NCBI GenBank assembly: GCA_009746045.1
Contig: RPFO01000175.1
Coordinates: forward strand, 3,541,231 to 3,605,230
Origin: Mesostigma viride
Lineage: Eukaryota; Streptophyta; Mesostigmatophyceae; Mesostigmatales; Mesostigmataceae
Length of the DNA stretch: 64,000 nucleotides
Direction: 5' to 3'
Shown: positions 1-11,600 of the stretch, piece after piece
Position numbering within the stretch: the first letter of the stretch is position 1
How the letters are laid out: every line of letters begins with the position of its first letter
Program-made: the position numbers and the translations under genes
Notes under the pieces: model-generated
What the model was told of the DNA's origin: nothing
Database searches by the model: none
What the model saw: the letters and a program-made list of their open reading frames with translations, nothing else

Positions 1-636
1 CTGCTGGCACCACGTCAGGATTATTAACACCGCCCTTTATGTAATGCCAACAAATGGCCGCTTCAAACAAATTTAATTGCCGTTCGCTAACAGTCTTCAG
101 CAACGAAGGATTCAAAAGAAACTGTCACTGTGACTTGATCGCCCCATGGAAGTCGCAGACTGCGGAAAAGTACGTAAAAAAGGTTGTGCGAGGAACCCGA
201 CGGAAAAATACGATAACGGAAACGGGGTCAAGTTGACCGGCGGAAAAGTGGTCTTTGAAATGCCAGGACTATTGGATCGAGTACTACTAGAGGTCAGAGG
301 TGGGACGATTAACTGAACTTAACTGTAGGAGAGGTACAAACAGTACAAATGATCAATACACCCCGGTGGTTCACAGCATGCAGCCAGTTGCAGTACTAGC
401 TAGCGTACGGACAGTACAAAAGGGCCGGGCTCACAATCGAGTTTTCAACAGTAAGACTGTCTTTCATCAGGCGAGTATAGTAGTTTCGATCGTCCAATCC
501 AACAAAGGGAGAAAGGACACGTGGAAGCAACAACGAGAACGTGGAAATGTACGGGCAGCTAGTCACTGCGTAACGGTACAACAACATGTGCACGTAAGCA
601 AAGGGGGGGCCAAGAACTCGCTTTTTTATATGACAT
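1..636. other. No gene recognised
   Basis: Only short open frames occur here (up to about 115 codons). They lack recognisable motifs and overlap on both strands. I see no repeat, RNA gene or mobile-element terminus in this stretch. Confidence 0.5.
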
Positions 637-707
637 TGTATATTTGATATCACATCTTATAAGCATATCGCTCTAGTGGTAGTATAACTGTATATTTGAT
701 ATCACAT
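637..707 (+). repeat. 19-bp direct repeats flanking a 33-bp tRNA-like scrap
   Basis: The same 19 bases occur at 637-655 and 689-707. The 33 bases between them contain GCTCTAGTGGTAGTATA, which resembles the D-arm/A-box region of a tRNA-Gly-like molecule. The arrangement looks like a tiny retroposed tRNA 5' fragment with a target-site duplication. A chance local duplication is possible, because the second repeat directly abuts the tail of the neighbouring LINE. Confidence 0.35.
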
Positions 708-800
708 TAATTAATTAATTAATAGACACGTGACTGCGTCACGTGAGCATAAGTCCTCAGTGGGAGGGGAACATGGGATGGAATGGATGGTATAAGCTAT

Positions 801-3800
801 CTAGGTCCTAGTTACAGGGGTGTGGGCACCGCGGCCCGAATCGCTATGAATGCCATACTTGGTCACACGCGGAGCCCCCACAGGCTTGGGGGTGGTCTCC
901 TTCATCACTACTTGCCATCTATCCTTGCGCACCATCTGCCTCCATATTACAGACAAACCAGGAGGCTGCCCGGGGGTGAGCCCGTCACGTCTAGTGTAGC
1001 ACATGTCCATGCCGAGTCTATCACGAAAAGTCCACGGGTGGCGGCCCTGCCGCGCGCGGCCGGGGGCACGCCAGGTGAGGACATATCGCCCAGGCTGGGC
1101 GGGCTTGGTGCCAGCTAGTCTATCTGATGTATCTACCTGATCTGTGCGGGCCAGGTGCCCGGCTAGGCCCAGGCGCCTGTGCCTAATAATGTGGGAAACA
1201 TAGGGCAAATCAGCGTACAAATCCTCATTACTAATGTGCAAACCAAAGGGGATGTTAAGGGCCTTGCGCAGCATCTTGGTGACGGCGCCGTCGAGTCGTT
1301 GCTCCAGCTCCTGCATCAGTGTCCACGTCTCGGCGCCGTAGGTCAGGATCGTCAGAATGACGACCTTGAAGAGGTCACGCTTGACGATCCGGGGTAGGGC
1401 GGGGTTGCTCCACCAGCGGCGGTGGTCATGGAGGTGCGCCCACGCCATGCCGATCCGTGTCGTCATGTCGTCCTCGCAGTCGGGAAGCCAACTGCCGAGC
1501 AGCTTGAAGCGGCCTGAAGGAGGGTAGTTGACCTCGGCATCGTCTAAGAGGCGGAGTGTGGGTGGGGGCCCTGCCATGCCGAGGGCCAGGGCCTCCGTTT
1601 TGGGGCTGATTTCTAGACCAACCGCCCGAGCCTCGAGCGCCAGGCAGTCCAGCCAAAGTTGGGCAGACTCCGGCTTCTCGATGAGCGTGATGTCGTCGGC
1701 ATAAATGAGGTCAGCTAGTAAATTCTGCTTGTTAGTCGGCCCCCCTTCCCCAAGCTCGTTCGTGATCGCTAGGCCAGGGGCACGGCCTGCAATGCTAGCA
1801 AAGCGAGCACGTGCCTGGCGCATAACATAATCCACTACAATAATAAACAGGTACGGCGACAGGACGCAACCCTGCCAGACGCCGGTCTGCAGTGGGCATG
1901 GCGGGGTAATGCCGTGTTGAGTGCGCACCGAAGTGGTCAACCCCTCATACAGCGTGCGGATGACGGTAATCAGGGGAGTGGGGACCGGACGCGAGCGCGA
2001 GCAAGTACAGCCCATAGAGCGTCCCAGAGGACAGAATCAAAAGCCTTGATGAAGTCGACGAAGATCAGGATTGCGGGAAACTCACCAGGTTGCAGGAGAG
2101 CGATTTCCTCGAAGAGGCGACGCGCGACGAAGATGGCCATGACGGTGTTGCGCCCAGGACGGAAGCCCATTTGACTTTCCCCAAGGTGACAGTCGAGAGC
2201 AGAACGAAGGCGGTTGAGGATCATGCGCATGAACAACTTAAGTGCGGCGCTCTGGATGCAGACTCCTCTGTAGTTGGCGGGGTCGTCAGGGGAACCTTTG
2301 TTGTTGTACAGCATAATACGGTAGCTGTGCTGCCACTCAGGAATCGGCGGCGCGTCGGCAAGCAGGATCCGGTTGCAGACGTCAAGCAGGAACCCCGTGA
2401 GCGCCGTCAGCTTAATCACCGGGGCTGGGAGCTGGTCAGGTCCAACGGCGGCATAAAAGCGGAGTTGCTTGGCGGCGGTGCTCAGCTCGAGCTCGGTGAA
2501 CGGCGGGAGCTCGTTGGGGTCGGCCAGGGGTTCCGTCAGGGCTGGATACGTGTAGTCCTGCTCAGCGGCGGGCGGCGTGGGCGGCGCAGGGACGTCCGCC
2601 GGTGCTACTGCCAGGCGTGCGGCCGCCAGAGGGCCAAGCGGCGGAGGCGGCGGGGGGGCGCCGAGCAGCCGGGACTGGGAGGAATACCACTGGTCGAGCT
2701 GCTGCTGCGGTGAGCCAGAGAGCGTCCGCGGCGCCGGCTGCGCGCCGCCGGCGGGCCGTTGGGCGTGACGCAGGCGGGTCCAGGCGTACTTGCCGTGCGG
2801 GTCCTTGAGGTGGGCGAAGTACTCGCGGACATGAAGGTCCTCCTGCTCCTTGGTCGCCTGCCGGATGGCCGAGTGGTAATCGGCTTTGAGGCGGGCGTAG
2901 CGGGCGGGGTCGCTGTTGTCGCGCAGGGCTTGCCGGGCCTGGATGACGGCGGGGAGCCGGTGCAGGCTGGTGAAGCGGGGCGGGCGGCGGGGGGGCAGTA
3001 GGGCCCCGGCCGCGGGCAGCTTGTCAGCGAGGTGCCGAAGGGCCGATGCCGGGCCGGCAGCGAACAGCTGGGCGTGGCTGGCCGGGATGTCCAGCGCGTC
3101 GACGAACGCCTCTGCGGCGCGCTTGTGGGCGCGTTTTTCAGGGAAGTCCTCCAGAGCGTCGTCAGATTTCTCGAGCAACGTTGGGGGCGTGCTGACATCC
3201 GCCAGTACCCGGTGGTAGCGTGGCGTTGGCGTCCAGCAGCAGAGCGAGGTAGTTGCGACCAGGGATGCCGTTCGCCAGGTTCTCCAGCGCTGCAAAGAAG
3301 TCCTTGCGGTCTTGTTCTGGGTGGCCGGAGTGGGGTGCGTAACCAACGCCCACCGTCAGGGCGTAGGTCGAGTGGCCCTCCATCGAATGAAAAGTGGCCA
3401 CGAGGAGCCGAGCGTTGACCAGCTGGGGTTCGCCCATGTGGCGTACGGCGAGCGGGGAGCAGAGGAGACCAACGCCCCCGTTCCCGGTGCCGTCGCCGCC
3501 TCCGTAGTAGAACCGCCAGCCGTCGATGTCGTCAGCAACAAGGGCAGTTGATCCGCCGGCGGATGCAGTGCGCCTGTGTTCTTGGATTCCCAGGATGGCG
3601 ATATTATTGTCGATGCAGAAACCAATAAGATTGGAGACTCGATGGCACTGACAGTCGTCACTGCGCAGGCAGTGACAGCGGTCAGCGTCGGGCTGGAGCG
3701 TGCGGGCGTTGAAGGTGGCGATGACCAAGGGCGCGCGTTGACCGAAAAGGGGGTGCAGGCGGGGTGGGGGCGGAGATGGAGCAGGGTGGTGATGGGGGTG

Positions 3801-4056
3801 GGGGTGGAGGTGGTGGGGTAGGGGGGGCGGGTTGGGGACTTATGCTTTCAATCACCGTTTCGATTCTTCCTGCCAACGCGTCGAGGCGACGCCGACGGTT
3901 GGCTCGGGTGGCCAGGTAGAATGAGTCTGCGTCTGCACGCATAAGAAATGCGTGCAGTCTGAGGAGGTTTCGGAGGCGGCCGCGCGAGGCGGGGCGAACC
4001 TGGCTCACTGCCGACCCGGTGCTCTCTCTCCGACAGCCCGAGGGCTGCGAAGGCAA
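801..4056 (-). pseudogene. LINE ORF2 (endonuclease-reverse transcriptase), frameshifted
   Basis: ORF2 would nick the target DNA and copy the element RNA onto it. Reading down the minus strand: a basic N-terminal segment and proline-rich linker (4056-3700); an endonuclease domain (3728-3162) with VIATFNARTL, IQEHR and the LLLDAN block; a linker; reverse transcriptase (about 2500-1500) with FVDFIKAFD, QGCVLSP and the catalytic YADD at about 1700; then YGAETWTL and a C-terminal region with RRLGLAGHLAR, typical of RTE/CR1-like elements. The reading frame changes three times: near 3700-3750, near 3200 and near 1990. No single open frame therefore covers the protein, which would be roughly 1,080 residues. 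The 3' stop is just inside 801. All domains survive, so inactivation looks fairly recent. Confidence 0.85.
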
Positions 4057-4126
4057 AGGGGCGCCGGAAGGGGAGTTAGGCAGATCCCACTGCTAAAGCC
4101 GCGGAGCCGCGGGGCCGCGAGCGTCG

Positions 4127-5158
4127 TCATTGATAGGAGAGAAGGGTTCGCAGCGCGGGCTCCGGCTCAGGTGCAAAGCGAACGAATTTATTAGGGGGAC
4201 GGCCAAGCCTGGCAGCCATACCTGCGCTGAAGTTGCCCCGGCGGATCCCCACACGTGCTGGGGAGCAGTAGGTGACCGTCGATGCCGGTGGCGATGGCGG
4301 TGACGGCGGGGGCCGAGCAGGGGGCTGGGGCGCTGGCACGGCGGTATCCATGGGGGTCGCCGTCATTGGAGGAAGGTCCTGGCCGTTAATGCGGACGATG
4401 AAGACGCCATTAAAGAGGCGGGCATAGATGCTGCACCGTAGTTGCGGGTTGGCCTGCTTGGCTGCCCGAGCCTCGTGGACCTCCGGCCGGTTCAAAGCGG
4501 CAGCCCGGGCCTCAAGCTGCTCCGGGGTATAGTAATCGTCGATGCTCAGTTGGGTATCGTGGAGGTTCCGGCGGGCCTTCTGCACCTGCAGTTTGTCCTC
4601 CTTGCGGTGGAATTCCACCAAGACAGGGGCGGTGGGGCCGCCGAGCCGTCGTGCCGTTTTGATGACGACGCTTTGGGCCACGCCGAGCTTCCCCAGGAAG
4701 GGGTCGCCCCGGAGGTAGGTGCCCAGGCGTGCATCGTTGACGTTCGAGGGGACGCCACGTACCACAATACTGCATGAGCGAATGGGTTCGTGCATAGCAT
4801 CCCTTGTGCTGGCCTTGACGGCTGTTTTGATTTCGTTGATGAGCTCCGTAGGGTTCCGAAGCGTGGCGGCATAGGTGGTCTTGGCAGGAGTTATGGAGGC
4901 GGCAAGTTGTTGCTGGAGCTGGTGGAGGAGCTGCTGCTGCTGCTGCAGCCCTGCTGCAATGTGGGTGATGGCGGAGTGGATGGAGGTGTCGGCGTGTGAG
5001 GAATGGGCGTGGTGGGTGGCGAGGTGGTTGTGGACAGGGTTGAGGGCAGCGTTGAGGAGGGGAGGGAGGCGATCGAAGCAGGTATTGGCGACTTGCTTGG
5101 CGGGGATGTTGATGGCGGCCGCAACAGTGGGGTCGGCTCCCACGTCCAGAGAGGCCAT
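4127..5158 (-). CDS. LINE ORF1 protein (RRM-like nucleic-acid binding)
   Basis: An intact 343-residue frame immediately upstream of ORF2. Residues about 70-95 are glutamine-rich (QQQQQLLHQLQQQL) and probably form a coiled coil. Residues about 125-200 hold an RRM-like fold beginning SCSIVVRGVPSNV, with LVEFHRKEDKLQVQKARR near its end. Residues about 205-260 resemble the C-terminal domain of L1-type ORF1 proteins (LSIDDYYTPEQLEARAAA...LRCSIYARLFNGVFIV). A proline-rich tail follows. By family knowledge such proteins bind element RNA and act as chaperones in the ribonucleoprotein. The start at 5158 gives the longest frame, and no better start is seen. The domain layout is shared with the half-LINE protein near 15654-16272. 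Confidence 0.75.
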   Translation of the reverse strand: MASLDVGADPTVAAAINIPAKQVANTCFDRLPPLLNAALNPVHNHLATHHAHSSHADTSIHSAITHIAAGLQQQQQLLHQLQQQLAASITPAKTTYAATLRNPTELINEIKTAVKASTRDAMHEPIRSCSIVVRGVPSNVNDARLGTYLRGDPFLGKLGVAQSVVIKTARRLGGPTAPVLVEFHRKEDKLQVQKARRNLHDTQLSIDDYYTPEQLEARAAALNRPEVHEARAAKQANPQLRCSIYARLFNGVFIVRINGQDLPPMTATPMDTAVPAPQPPARPPPSPPSPPASTVTYCSPARVGIRRGNFSAGMAARLGRPPNKFVRFAPEPEPALRTLLSYQ

Positions 5159-5290
5159 GACAAAGCTCTCAAGGGCGCTGTCGGAAAGACGGGAGCACGT
5201 CCACCAGACTGCGAGGCAGAGGTCAGTGTCGGCGGGGTCGTCGTGGAGAAAGTCCGACAGATCATTTCATGGACCGGCATTAATATATGT

Positions 5291-7660
5291 ATAGAGCTTT
5301 GACATGGCTCTGTATATAGGTTTATAGCTGGGCGTTTGCTTTGGTTTGAGTGATTTCACTCTGCTGTAAGTAATTATATTTTTAATATATATATATTATC
5401 ACTAGTCCAATAATTAGAAGCCCAATGATATTTAGTACGTAGCAGGTACGTTGCACAAGTAATTAATACATCTGCCAGTACAACAATGACGCCCAGTCCA
5501 GAAACAGCTTATGCGCAAAGCTGCTCACCGTCATTCCGGCCAGATGCAATATCCATATTGCTTGCGCTGCTTCCCTCGGCAGCGAATGGGTCGGTGTCGC
5601 CCTGTCCTCCAGCGGTTAGATCAGCCATAGTGTCGTCGACTGAACACGTATACGTACGAGTTTCACGGGGAAATGGTAAATCATACGTATAACGATGTTG
5701 TGTTACAAAGTCATACGCCGGCCGGTAAACAAATTATATTAACCCAGCTCGATCGCGGGATCTGCAGGCGCTTAATTATAATATATGATCCGGCCGCCTA
5801 TATCAATTCCATCGCACCACAAGCATTTATAGATGTAATGGCTGCAACACAGCGCGTGTGCACCAGGCTAGCTTTTAGCTGCAAACACTGCGCAGCGCGC
5901 TAGCGCGCGGCGCGATCACGACGTGCATGCGCAGCGCCTGAACTGCGGTACGATATAGAGTTCGTAATTGTGCTCGATTCCTAGAATGCTAGCGCTGATT
6001 ATCACTCGCGCTCATGCGCGGCCAGATCCTCATGATGATTAGCTCACAAAAATGTCAGATGCATGACTAGGGGGGCGCAATTCAATATGAGGCTGTTATC
6101 TCTCAATTTGCAAACCGGCAGAGGCCAGGTACTGCTTGCAGTGTGAATTCACAGCCGCGCCTTCTTGCGCATGGTTCGTTCGCGACGGGCAATGAGGGCC
6201 GTTTCCAATGCACCTCAAAAATCCCCGCAGTGATTGCGTTAAAGCAGTCGCTTCTCCATGAAATCCAGGAAACCGACGGCTTATATTAGAGCGCCAAGCT
6301 GTGCAGCTGCGTACGTACGTGCATGCGAACGGCGAAAGGCACTCTGTAAATGGTGACACGCGAGGTGGCAGGCGCGCGCATGCAACTGCGTGTATGTACA
6401 GTACTTTATTCCCACGCCGGCCGCGTACTGTACAGTCATCAATCAACAACCACAGACTACAGTCATCAATCATCGTGGGACACAACAAGAACAACAACAA
6501 CAGAGCACACAATCGAAACCGTCCACATACAAGATCTCAAGAATATCACAAGAATCTTACGCATAATTTTACGCAACGCTGCGCCACGCATTAAATATTT
6601 TTAATTGGTTTTCAATGCAAACTGTCAACAAGGCCGTCCGGTCATTTCTCATCAGTCGTTAATCGTCACAGGTCAGCACTCGTCAGCCGTCACTTGGGAC
6701 GTGCGCCGGCCGAATTTTGTTGGCGGCAAAAATTCGCGGGTACCGCCGTCAAGTGAAAAGTGGGTGCACGGTGTGCGCACCCCTTGCGGAAGTGGCCATG
6801 GCGACTGCGTTTAGGCGAAACTAGCAATGTAGGGCCAGAGAAATGCAAAAAAAATGCTCGAATGTTAAAGAAGATTATTTAATGATGTTGGGTTGTGGCG
6901 GCAAGTAGCTGGTTTACAATATCGCTGCTTTCTTTTACTGCCATCGGCATGGCCGGGGGGTAAACTGCATTTTTTGGTCGCGCAGAATAAAATAGAATTC
7001 GCGATAGCGGCAGTCAATTCGCAGTTTGGGGGGGATTTTTGACCGTGAACGATGCATTAATATCGGTAGCATTGAATTCCAAACCGAACTGGTGCTTTTT
7101 GCTACATTTTCGGCTATTCTGGGTAAGTAATTCTTCAGGCCTGCGCAGAGCATGTCGGAACCTTCCATGGAAGAACGGCCGTTGTTGCGCGCCTGGGCTA
7201 GGGATCTGCGAGGGACAGGTGTAGATTTGTCGCAACTGTTATCCGCTATCAGTTCTTTCTTCTATGAGCTCATCGTTCGAAGTTTTTTTCGTTCTCTTTG
7301 GGCAGTTTCCGCCAGCTAGCTCGCCGTTGCTTGCCGTGGTGTTGTCGAATACCTGGCAGCTTTAGATTGTTTTCGCTGACGTCGTGGTCAGGGCCGCTTC
7401 AGTCGAAGCCTACATCTTCTCGGGAAGGTTTAAGGCATTTCATAAAACGTGTTTTGGCAAGGATGTTGTGCGTATGGACGCTTCTTGTTGTGTGAGAGTG
7501 ACGCACCCTCTCTTCGCAGCGGCATCACAGCGCTCATGCGCTGGAGGGCCGCCAATGGTTTCTTTCCATTTTATCGTGCAGGGGAGGAAGTGTTTTATTG
7601 ACGATCATGTTGGAGATATTGCATTTGTGTGACTGCATGTAGATAGCTACCACCATTGGT
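5291..7660. other. Intergenic, no gene supported
   Basis: AT-rich stretches (near 5380-5400), several short palindromes such as CGCGCTAGCGCG near 5897, and unremarkable short open frames. None shows a family motif. The part nearest 7660 may be the decayed remainder of the CACTA element whose transposase fragment starts there. Confidence 0.4.
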
Positions 7661-8389
7661 TTATTTGAGCTTTCCCTTGATATCATCATGTGAAAAGACT
7701 GCAATGTGCTGAGTAGTAGTAGTAAATAAATAGTGTGACGGACCGATTTGCCTCAGTGGGCAAAATGTTCCGGCACTATTTAACCTAACTTCTGGCTCCC
7801 TGTTTTCATGGTTCGCAGCGTACTCAAGGGCTTCCGCCATTTCCGGGACTTGGAACAAGGCCCTAATCCGATCCATCATGCAGGGGGAAGTGCCTAACCT
7901 GGCGATGCGCTTTCCGTGAGTTAATTGACGATGTCACCGTTTCTGTCAGTGTACGTCTCGTAGCGCGACAGCTTGCAAAGAGGGCAGCTCTTAGTAATCT
8001 TGTCCTTGTACAAGTAACCCTCGCATGGGCAGGCATCGTACACACGGTACCCCAAGCCCAAGCCTTTGATCACTTTCCGTGCCTTCGAGATACTAGCTGT
8101 CGGGCAGAGTGTTGCCCGCGGGGAGAACGTTTCCCAACAGCTTAAAGAGCTCATCAGCAAAGGTCTGAGGGCATGAGTTTTCCCCCATTAGCGTCAGCAA
8201 TTGCAATGTAAACATCAACGCCTTGCTCTCAGATCCCGGGTACAATGGCGTATCGTCCTTGACTCTCGCCACTGCTTCGTCATAATTTCTAGCAAACTGG
8301 CGTGCTGCATCCTCTCCACTGGCCGACCCGACGTCAGGTTCCTCGCACATGAATTCGTCGACTGTCTGTCCTTGACGCATTTCAAACAA
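7661..8389 (-). pseudogene. CACTA (En/Spm) Tnp2-type transposase fragment
   Basis: Reading down the minus strand, 8389-8093 encodes YPGSESKALMFTLQLL and LLGNVLPAGNTLPDS. The next frame (8160-7921) gives ARKVIKGLGLGYRVYDACP followed by LYKDKITKSCPLCKLSRY. Near 7879-7800 comes DRIRALFQVPEMAEALEYA. This order (PG-S...LPEGN.LP, LGLGY..I.ACP, C-x2-C zinc pair, then RLQ.LF) is the conserved N-terminal half of Tnp2 transposases, which cut CACTA elements at their ends. At least two frame changes (near 8100 and near 7900) and a stop break it. The catalytic part expected below 7660 is not recognisable. It is a DNA-transposon relic in the opposite orientation to the gene at 9321-11725. Confidence 0.75.
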
Positions 8390-9320
8390 TCTCTATATGG
8401 AGGGCCGGCATCGACCGTTGATGGTCAATGCGGGCCCTCCGTGGCTAACCAGTTGCCATCGGGCGCACAAATCGAGCCACGCTGGGACGCCTGCGGCAGT
8501 GAGACCACTGGCCGCTCACTAATCAACAGTGAGCATGAAGTCCGGCTCTGTCCACATTTCCAGGAACGCATCCACCATAATTTCGCGATAAAACTGAGGA
8601 AGCCTGGAGGATGACCAATGCAACTGGACAATGTAGGTATCCATTGAGGAAGGGAAAGGAGATATCCAGAAATTTGGCCAGCTAGCATGTGTGTGGATGT
8701 ATAACTGGTCGGCTCGAGTCCGGTATCCATGGGTAGGTAGCAAAAGCCGACCGCCATCTCTCTGGTGCCTGCCTGCGTGCCACCCGCCGCCGTGATAGCC
8801 GCTAAGTCACCCGTTGCTAAGTCACCCGCTGCTCGCCAACGCTTTCGATGTCGTCGATCCGTTTTGATCAAACGGACATTTTCTCAGGGCTGCCATTTGC
8901 CCCACGAACCTGGGCCAGTCATTCAAATTGTAGATATTACGGTCAGTGTACGGTGGTATTGGTTAGTCACGGGCTCATTGGTAGAAGTCTACTGAAACGG
9001 TACAGCCTTAGCTCGATCCTGAGGCCTCTGTACATGTACCGAGCAGTACGGAGTTTAGCCGATCCGCACGCAGCCGCGCGGGGCGTGCGGGCCAGCCGTT
9101 TGTGTAGCTGCCGTTGGTGGCTTTTGGCGAAAGACGTTCAAAATTTTTTTGCGCGGGATGCTTCCAGGTTCGTCGATCTGCTGAATCCAACGGCGGACAG
9201 AGGCAGGTGCAGTGCGTCATGTATACGTTGGCACCGTCTCCGTTCGCAAAACGGGGGGATTCCGGGCTTTGCCAGCCTTGGTCATCTGCATGGTGGTGCA
9301 TGTGCGACCGAACATTGTAA
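8390..9320. other. Unassigned, possibly decayed CACTA sequence
   Basis: Several overlapping short frames on both strands without recognisable motifs. Because Tnp2 proteins extend N-terminally beyond the conserved block, minus-strand sequence just above 8389 may be the eroded start of that gene. I cannot support a boundary. Confidence 0.3.
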
Positions 9321-9869
9321 ATGCCGAGAAGGGTAGCAGTGCTCCGACCAGCTCACGTGTGCAGTGACGAGGAGTGGGAGCGATTTGATGCAAAAGCGAC
9401 CGAAGACGAAAAGCCGAAACAAAACGTCGGTCCCAAGGAATATGTAAAGACCTTAAGACTGCAAATAACGACCTTTGGCCGTGCATACACATGTACCTGG
9501 TAGAAGGGTATGCCCTCAAGGAACAGGATGGCAAGATGGTGGAGGCGCTGATTAACCGGGTAAAGAAGAGCTGCAGTAACTTTCTAGAAACAGCTGTGGG
9601 TGACGACAACCGTGCCGAGCTGGATAAGTATGAGGCATCATGCTGGGTGCTAGATCCCACGACTGGTGAGCTCACCCCCCAGAAGCCCAAGGGCTCCAAA
9701 CCCAAAGCTTTAAGTGTTGACGAATTTGTAAGGAAGGAGCTGAGCCGGTGGCTAAGCAACGCGATCGAGCTCCAAAAAGAGGCAGAGTGCTGGCGCCGAG
9801 GACGAGGATGATGACGGCGACCTGAAGGAAAATTGACAAGCGCTGGGCGACGTGACGCACATGCCAAAG

Positions 9870-9996
9870 GTAATAACGCTATCTTTAGCTACAGGAGTCT
9901 GCAAGCTTCTTGGTTTTTTCTTTCATCGCGGGTCTGCTCTTAACCGACTTCCCCAATGTTAACGTCCTTATTCCATGCCCCGCCCTCTGCTTGCAG
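9870..9996 (+). other. Candidate spliceosomal intron
   Basis: The donor CCAAAG|GTAATA and the acceptor CGCCCTCTGCTTGCAG|GC, which has a clear pyrimidine tract, enclose 127 bases between two coding-looking stretches. This is the best-formed intron in the window and one reason to treat the host as a spliceosomal eukaryote. Transcript data are absent. Confidence 0.5.
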
Positions 9997-10007
9997 GCAA
10001 TTCCTGC

Positions 10008-10267
10008 TGCCAAGCCGGCGGCCAAGCCGGCGGCCAAGCCGGCGGCCAAGCCAGCGGCCAAGCCGGAGGTCAAGCCGGAGGTCAAGCCAGAGGTCAAGCC
10101 GGAGGTCAAGCCGGAGGTCAAGCCGGAGGTCAAGCCGGAGGTCAAGCCGGAGGCCAAGCCGGAGGCCAAGCCGGAGGCCAAGCCGGAGGCCAAGCCGGAG
10201 GCCAAGCCGGAGGCCAAGCCGGAGGCCAAGCCGGAGGCCAAGCCGGAGGCCAAGCCGGAGGCCAAGC
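10008..10267 (+). repeat. 12-bp tandem array encoding (AKPE)n or (RRPS)n
   Basis: About 21-22 copies of GCCAAGCCGGAG and variants (GCG at the start, GTC for GCC in the middle block). One frame reads AKPA, then VKPE, then AKPE; a second reads RRPS and runs on without a stop into the coiled-coil segment downstream. All frames on both strands are open because the 12-bp unit lacks stops, so the true frame cannot be chosen from the array alone. Confidence 0.85.
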
Positions 10268-11253
10268 CTGTGCAGCACTGATGCCACAGGCTGCCGAGCA
10301 GATGAAATTCGGAGACTCAGAGCTCGGCTCCAAGCCCTTGAGGAGGAGTTAGAGCAGGAAGTCGCAGGGTCCGCGCCTCCACCTGTGCAGGCATCGGATG
10401 TGAGGCCGCCGCCTCCAGTGGCCAAGAAGGTTGTACCGCCGCCCCCTCCCGTTGGCAAGCAGCCTGTCATGCCGCCCCCTCCGGTGGCCAAGAAGGTTTT
10501 ACCGCCGCCCCCTCCCGTTGGCAAGCAGCCTGTCATGCCGCCCCCTCCGGTGCCCAACAACGCTGTGCAGCCGCCCCCTCCGGTGCCCAACAACACCGTG
10601 GAGCCGCCCACTCCGGTGCCCAAGCTGGCCGACCTGCCAATGCCGGATGGTCTCCCACCTGCTCGTGTGCCTGCCATCGGGCCAGATGTCTTCGAGCCCA
10701 TCACGTCGCGCCCCGCCATCAACAAGCCGGCCGCCAGCAAGAAGCCGTCCGCCAGCAAGAATTAAGCCGGCTGCAAAGCGAAAGCTTCCTAGTGGTCCCA
10801 TGGACTTGGGGCTTGCGCACTATCTGAGCACCTAACTGCCAACCGCGGTGGTTCAAGAGCGACCGGGCCCTGGTGGTTTCGGAGAAGCACTGCACGGGGC
10901 CTTCGTGGCACAAAGGTACAAGTACGAGCGCGATGGGGCGTGGCCGGCTGCGTATGTTTGGGAGCCTGGCAAAGTGGTGGAGGTGAAGGCGAAGCTGAAG
11001 AGCCCTTACGGCACGTGGTTTGTACAGCGCGATGGGGGCTCGCAAATGTTGTTTGTTGACTTCGCCACGATGCATTACGGTGACGCCGAGGGCAACGAGA
11101 ATGCGTGGGTCCTTCTGGGCAACGTCACTGATGACGACCTTCGAAGCGCACGTGCGAAATTGAAGGAGAGTTGGGGGCCAGTAGAGGAGAAGGAGGAGGT
11201 GTCGGATGAGTATGTACCGGCCAAGCGGGCGCGGCCGCCACGGCAAGGAGAAG

Positions 11254-11600
11254 GCGTCTGCCGGTGCTCCCTCCGCGCCAGCGATCCCGCCTGCCTCTAG
11301 CTCTTCGACCGCAACGGCGTACGTCTGCCGGTGCTCCCTCCGCGCCAGCGATCCCGCCTGCCTCTAGCTCTCCGGCCGCAACAGCGTCTGCCGGTGCTCC
11401 CTCCGCGCCAGCGATCCCGCCTGCCTCTAGCCCTTCGCCCGCAACGGCGTCTGCCGGTGTTCCCTCCGCGCCAGCGATCCCGCCTGCCTCTAGCCCTTCG
11501 CCCGCAACGGCGTCTGCCGATGCTCCCTCCGCGCCAGCGATCCCGCCTGCCTCTAGCCCTTCGCCCGCAACGGCGTCTGCCGATGCTCCCTCCGCGCCAG
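11254..11600 (+). repeat. 63-bp tandem array encoding an Ala/Pro/Ser repeat
   Basis: Five full units and a partial sixth of a 63-bp repeat, each encoding about 21 residues of the form ASAGAPSAPAIPPASSPSPAT. The first unit differs in length and shifts the frame relative to the others. The array precedes the helical C-terminal segment of the gene at 9321-11725. The units are very similar, implying recent homogenisation. Confidence 0.85.

Larger units (their letters stand above)
708..5290 (-). mobile_element. Non-LTR retrotransposon (LINE), RTE/CR1-like group, with (TTAA)n tail
   Basis: On the minus strand this element carries an ORF1 (5158-4127), then an ORF2 with apurinic-type endonuclease, reverse transcriptase and a C-terminal tail (4056-801), then a short 3' UTR ending in a (TTAA)n microsatellite at about 708-722. 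The 3' boundary is supported by a second, truncated copy at 13952-14160 that ends in the same tail. The 5' boundary near 5290 is only an estimate from ORF1 upstream sequence; I found no matching target-site duplication. The short-repeat tail and the YGAETWTL motif after the RT fit RTE/CR1-like elements better than L1. ORF2 is frameshifted, so this copy is not autonomous. Confidence 0.85.

Noticed and set aside
783-3418. Long plus-strand open frames across the first LINE
   Set aside because: They are antisense shadows of a GC-rich coding region. All conserved endonuclease, RT and ORF1 motifs are on the minus strand.
5897-5916. CGCGCTAGCGCG palindrome as an operator or terminator
   Set aside because: Short GC palindromes are common in this sequence and nothing nearby is a supported gene.
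9885-10758. Minus-strand frames reading (ASGL)n and (LRLG)n through the 12-bp array
   Set aside because: The 12-bp unit has no stop in any frame, so every frame is open. The coiled-coil and proline-rich continuation is on the plus strand.
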